From Argentina anserina (Eukaryota; Streptophyta; Magnoliopsida; Rosales; Rosaceae), in assembly GCF_933775445.1 (NCBI RefSeq), contig NC_065875.1:5283001-5347000 (forward strand): 64,000 bases of DNA. The letters are read 5' to 3'. This document shows, piece after piece, positions 60,719-64,000 of the stretch (position 1 is the stretch's first letter; each line of letters begins with the position of its first letter). Position numbers and translations under genes: made by a program. Below the pieces are notes generated by a model that made no database searches, was not told the DNA's origin, and saw only the letters and a program-made list of their open reading frames with translations.

Positions 60719-61997
60719 GTTTATAACATTTCAAGCGTACCATTCTCCTTCTGACTGTTTTCACTAGTATTGCCCTTATTACTGCAACAGATAAGTACAT
60801 GTGTGTGAGAATACAGTATAAAACCGAACACGTCACTCCACAGACTTATCATTGAAATAAGAATAGATCAACCAAATGAATAATACTATGAAAGTCAGCC
60901 AAACAGCGTCAATTTCATCGCAGTTGACATCAATAGAAACTACAATATAGGACCCGAAACCTATGATTTCAGGGATAACGCTGCATTATAGAAATACCTT
61001 TATACATCACAAAACAGAATTTATTACAATTGATCTGATTGTACCGAAACTTTCATTTATTTAAACCAGATCTAAAAGATGGACAAAAGGTAAGATTAGC
61101 ATCAGCGAATAGTAGTTGCCCATCTCCAAATTAGTTGAGATAACAAAGATCATTAAACAAATCACTTCTGTGCCACAGAACAAATGAAAATGCATTGAAC
61201 TATATCCTAGTGCTTAACTGAAAATCTATAACATCCACATATAATGTGACAGTACTCAAAGTCTTGTAATTTATCAAGACATGAGTTATCCACAACCAAC
61301 GGCGGTGTGCTGACACTTCAAATAATTACTCCCAATGCATTGGCAAACTTCTTACAATTAATGAATAGTGACCGTATTGGTACATACAATAACACAAGGT
61401 AAATAATTGATCAACCTACCACATTTCAGAATACTTGCAACACATCTCTTCCAAATCCAGTGAAGAATCCTTCATCCCATTTTTCTGCACAAGACACATT
61501 CTAGTCATATTACAGAAATTACCATAATGCAAACAGCTGCGAAATCATAAGCCAACACTTGTGAATATATAGTATCTAAAGAAGCAAACTTTATCCAACA
61601 CTAGTATACAACTATTTCCCAACTTCATCTTTAAGGCCAAGTTAAAGTCTCCTTACATATTATATATGAAAACATACGAGTTCAAATCAGTATTCACCAT
61701 TTAATTAACAAACCAAGATTAAAAAAGCAATCTTTTTGAGCCAAATGAATGAGAGAAGAAATAACCCACCTCGATTGGAGCTTCAGAAAGAAACTTTTTG
61801 AGGGTTTTGGAGAACCCATTGGCCTTGAGGAACTTAGCAACGGCGTGGAGGAGAGGACCCTTGTGGTCGGGAGAGCTGTTGGGGTTGCTCTGCTTCATGG
61901 GTAAGTTACTGTTTGCAAGGAGAAGAACTTGGCGAGGCTTGAAGGCAAGAAGGGAAGGGCTGAGAGTGTCCTGCGTCCTTGTTGGGGACTTGGGCAT
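58418..61997 (-). CDS. LisH / SRP40 C-terminal domain nucleolar protein
   Basis: Seven exons with agreeing phases (61997-61770, 61484-61420, 60781-60741, 60628-60144, 59493-59410, 59327-59266, 58523-58418) encode 356 residues. An N-terminal LisH-like helix pair (LLHAVAKFLKANGFSKTLKKFL, of which ANGFSKTLKKFL is the core) lies at about residues 50-72. The middle is a low-complexity acidic/lysine-rich region with KKKKKKK, serine-acid stretches and likely nuclear signals. The C-terminus (FQRVKLDDVVFTDEKLKDNS ... YGAKAQEILGQVKGRDFRHE ... KKRGTYRGGQIDL) is the SRP40_C domain of yeast Srp40 and animal NOLC1/Nopp140, chaperones of nucleolar snoRNPs and Pol I transcription. It is shorter than NOLC1, as usual for plants. 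Nothing is broken. The function in plants is inferred from the domain. Confidence 0.9.
60677..60715. repeat. (GA)n microsatellite in an SRP40-like gene intron
   Basis: About 19 GA units lie in the intron between exons 4 and 3, some 25 bases from the exon 3 donor. On the transcribed strand it is a (CT)n tract. Confidence 0.9.
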
Positions 61998-62084
61998 GCA
62001 GAGAGGCTTCTCACAAACAGCTTTATTTGGAGGGAGGGAGATGAAGCAGCTCTCTCAACTCTCAAGTGGGGGGTTTAGGAGGAA

Positions 62085-62093
62085 TTAGGGTTT
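62085..62093 (-). promoter_or_regulatory. telo-box upstream of the SRP40-like gene
   Basis: AAACCCTAA on the minus strand lies 88-96 bases before the start codon, with a second partial copy (TAAACCCC) just downstream. Telo-boxes are typical of plant genes for ribosome biogenesis and translation, which fits a nucleolar protein. Confidence 0.6.
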
Positions 62094-62099
62094 TTGTAG

Positions 62100-63688
62100 T
62101 TGGGAAATTACAATGTTGACACGATATTGCCTTTATATTGTACCTGTATTTAAAGACAATTTTAAAAAAAATTATTTTCAAGGAATACTTACTATAAAAA
62201 TCACCTGAGCGGGCAAAACGGTCGCAAGGTAGAGCGCTTGGCGGATGTTAGCCGGTTTGTTCATTATAGATGTATAGTAGCATTTCAGTCACAATATATA
62301 TAAGCATTTTAACTCCTACAGAGCCGCAGAGAATCGACATTCGTTGAACCCCTCATCCCTCTCCGGCGGCTTGCTCTAGCACCTAGTCGTCCATGTGTGG
62401 GACTTTGTTGCCGTCGTGCTCCAAGTGTGACTTTTTTCTTGGGGAAAGCGGTTGTGGTGTGTGAAATGAAGAGTGGGGATATGACAGCGATGGTAGTGTG
62501 GCGGCGTTGGCATGGCCATCTTGGTGTGGAGGATGTCAGATCAGTGTTAGGGCGATGTGGGATGTCATGGTAGATGCATTATGTGGGATGTGGGATGTTT
62601 TAGTAGATGCAGTAATGCTCTAGTTAGACATCGAGTTCCTTATTTGGTCAAATGAACGCAGTTTTTTACGAGCAGAATGAAACTTATGCCCAATTTAAGA
62701 ATGTTTTTCAGGCTGTTTTTGGAATTGCTTCTGCTTTTGAGTCCGACATATGGTGTTTAGTAAGACTCTGAAAAGTTGTTTTTAGCCAAAATTGCTTCTC
62801 CTCAAAGCTGATATTGAGAAGTTACGATTTTGAGCTTCGGGAACTGCTTTTAGAGAAACACGGAACTACAGTAATTTTTAAAATGAAATATGGTTGTATG
62901 CCAATTTTGTCTGACTTTTATTCTGCAAATTACATTGAAACAGTAAACACACACAATCCCTTCCCCCTGCCCTTTTTTGCTGTCAACAATTTATATCGTT
63001 CTCTTCTCTGCGTTTGCTCATCGAAAATAAGGTCAAAGCATCATTCATTCTCCATCTCCTTCAATCTTTAAGGGGCACGTGGCAGCCTAAAGATCGAGAC
63101 ACTCCATGTAATTATGTAGTCTTGTTGTTTCAATTGGGTCCGGTGCACAATCAAGTTTGCTCAATACTTTCGATTTTCAATTGATCCAGAGTAGTGTTTC
63201 TTGGATGATGAAGAATATTGAGGAACAAATGTGGACCGGGAACTACGATGCACATAAACTTTATCGGAGGTCCGATTCCCGCTTCAGAATCAGAATTAGA
63301 ATCAGAAGTGGAATCGCCCAGAAGCGCTCGAAACTGCACTCCTGAAAAAGAAGGTTTTGGAAGTGCGAGGGTTGAGTTTTTATAGTTTTCTTATCTTTTT
63401 TCCGGCTCTAATATAAATCTCTTTTAAAATCTTCATATTCTAAAGACTCGATAATTCATGAAGATAAATCAAAATCTAGAATTGAATGAAAACCTAGAAA
63501 ATATATAGTTGAAGCCTCGTTCAAGCAGGTTGAATGAGATTTGAAGATTTGTTTGAGTTTTTAGTTTTGTGTGAGAGAACAAGGGCATATAACATTATAG
63601 ATGAGTTTGATTTGGAGCAAGATACTGATTGAAACTAGATGAGTGAAAAATCAATGTTGTGGATTTTGGAGCTAGACTAGGATGAAGC

Positions 63689-63689
<1 letters not shown>
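62100..63689. other. Intergenic region right of the SRP40-like gene
   Basis: No recognised gene. A stretch rich in GTGGGATGT repeats (62540-62600) and a MITE-like segment (62640-62900) are present; borders could not be fixed. The plus frame 63157-63345 has no family resemblance. Confidence 0.3.

Positions 63690-63773
<84 letters not shown>
63690..63773. repeat. (GA)n microsatellite, about 42 units
   Basis: A nearly perfect GA run of about 84 bases. Confidence 0.95.
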
Positions 63774-63774
<1 letters not shown>

Positions 63775-64000
63775 CATAGTCGTTCAACTTTGGGGTGCGA
63801 CGCTCATTGCAAAATGTAGATACATTTTAATTCCACATACTTGGTCAGTGTGATTGGAGAGATCCTCATATGTATGATGGATTAACTGAGAGGTGATGCG
63901 CATCATTTGTGGTTAACTACACTACTAGTATCATGTTAGTTATTGAAGTATTTGTGTTGTTTATTCTAGGTCATAACAAAATGTTTATTGAGTTCATTTT

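Noticed and set aside
1..64000. CRISPR array, rRNA, tRNA genes
   Set aside because: No spaced direct repeats, conserved rRNA segments or cloverleaf patterns were noticed; only a tRNA-complementary primer site in a retrotransposon.

Overview
The window is nuclear DNA of a flowering plant, most likely a dicot. The genes have many short introns with GT-AG borders, intergenic DNA is AT-rich, and Ty1/copia elements, LINEs, MITEs and hAT-like elements are common. Some element families look like those I associate with Rosaceae, but the species cannot be fixed from the sequence alone.

Two complete protein-coding genes are clear, both on the minus strand. (1) 18062-27577 is an autoinhibited plasma-membrane type Ca2+-ATPase of the ACA8/ACA10 kind. 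I could place 34 exons whose phases all agree; they give 1091 residues with every P-type ATPase motif and an N-terminal calmodulin-binding region. (2) 58418-61997 is a seven-exon gene for a 356-residue LisH / SRP40-C nucleolar protein. A third, small candidate gene lies at 10433-15455 on the minus strand: three coding exons, 51 codons, with an N-terminus like that of IQD proteins. A 4.5 kb copia element sits inside its short first intron.

On the plus strand, 2418-5790 holds the first eight exons of a second, diverged Ca2+-ATPase. It faces the intact gene in convergent orientation, stops before the catalytic core, and has a damaged exon 4 splice donor that shifts the frame. A roughly 320 bp foldback and a run of 20 G lie in its first intron.

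The rest is mostly mobile DNA. 1-1211: end of a minus-strand copia element with a GC-rich repeat in its leader. 7130-8096: LINE remnant. 8097-9552: LTR-like sequence. 10858-15364: copia element with 5 bp target duplication. 16041-16372: MITE. 33175-34269: LINE-type insertion with 17 bp target duplication. 35012-40904: decayed minus-strand copia element of the same family as the window start, with 5 bp target duplication. 41050-42560: LINE ORF1 remnant. 42711-44790: nested hAT-like elements. 47226-49720: LINE remnant split by a 1.73 kb probable solo LTR. 50199-50973: broken coiled-coil ORF of transposon type. 55843-56260: PIF/Harbinger-type MITE. I see no rRNA, tRNA or CRISPR array. Long stretches at 28.3-33.1, 44.8-47.2, 52-55.8 and 62.1-64 kb hold nothing I can name.
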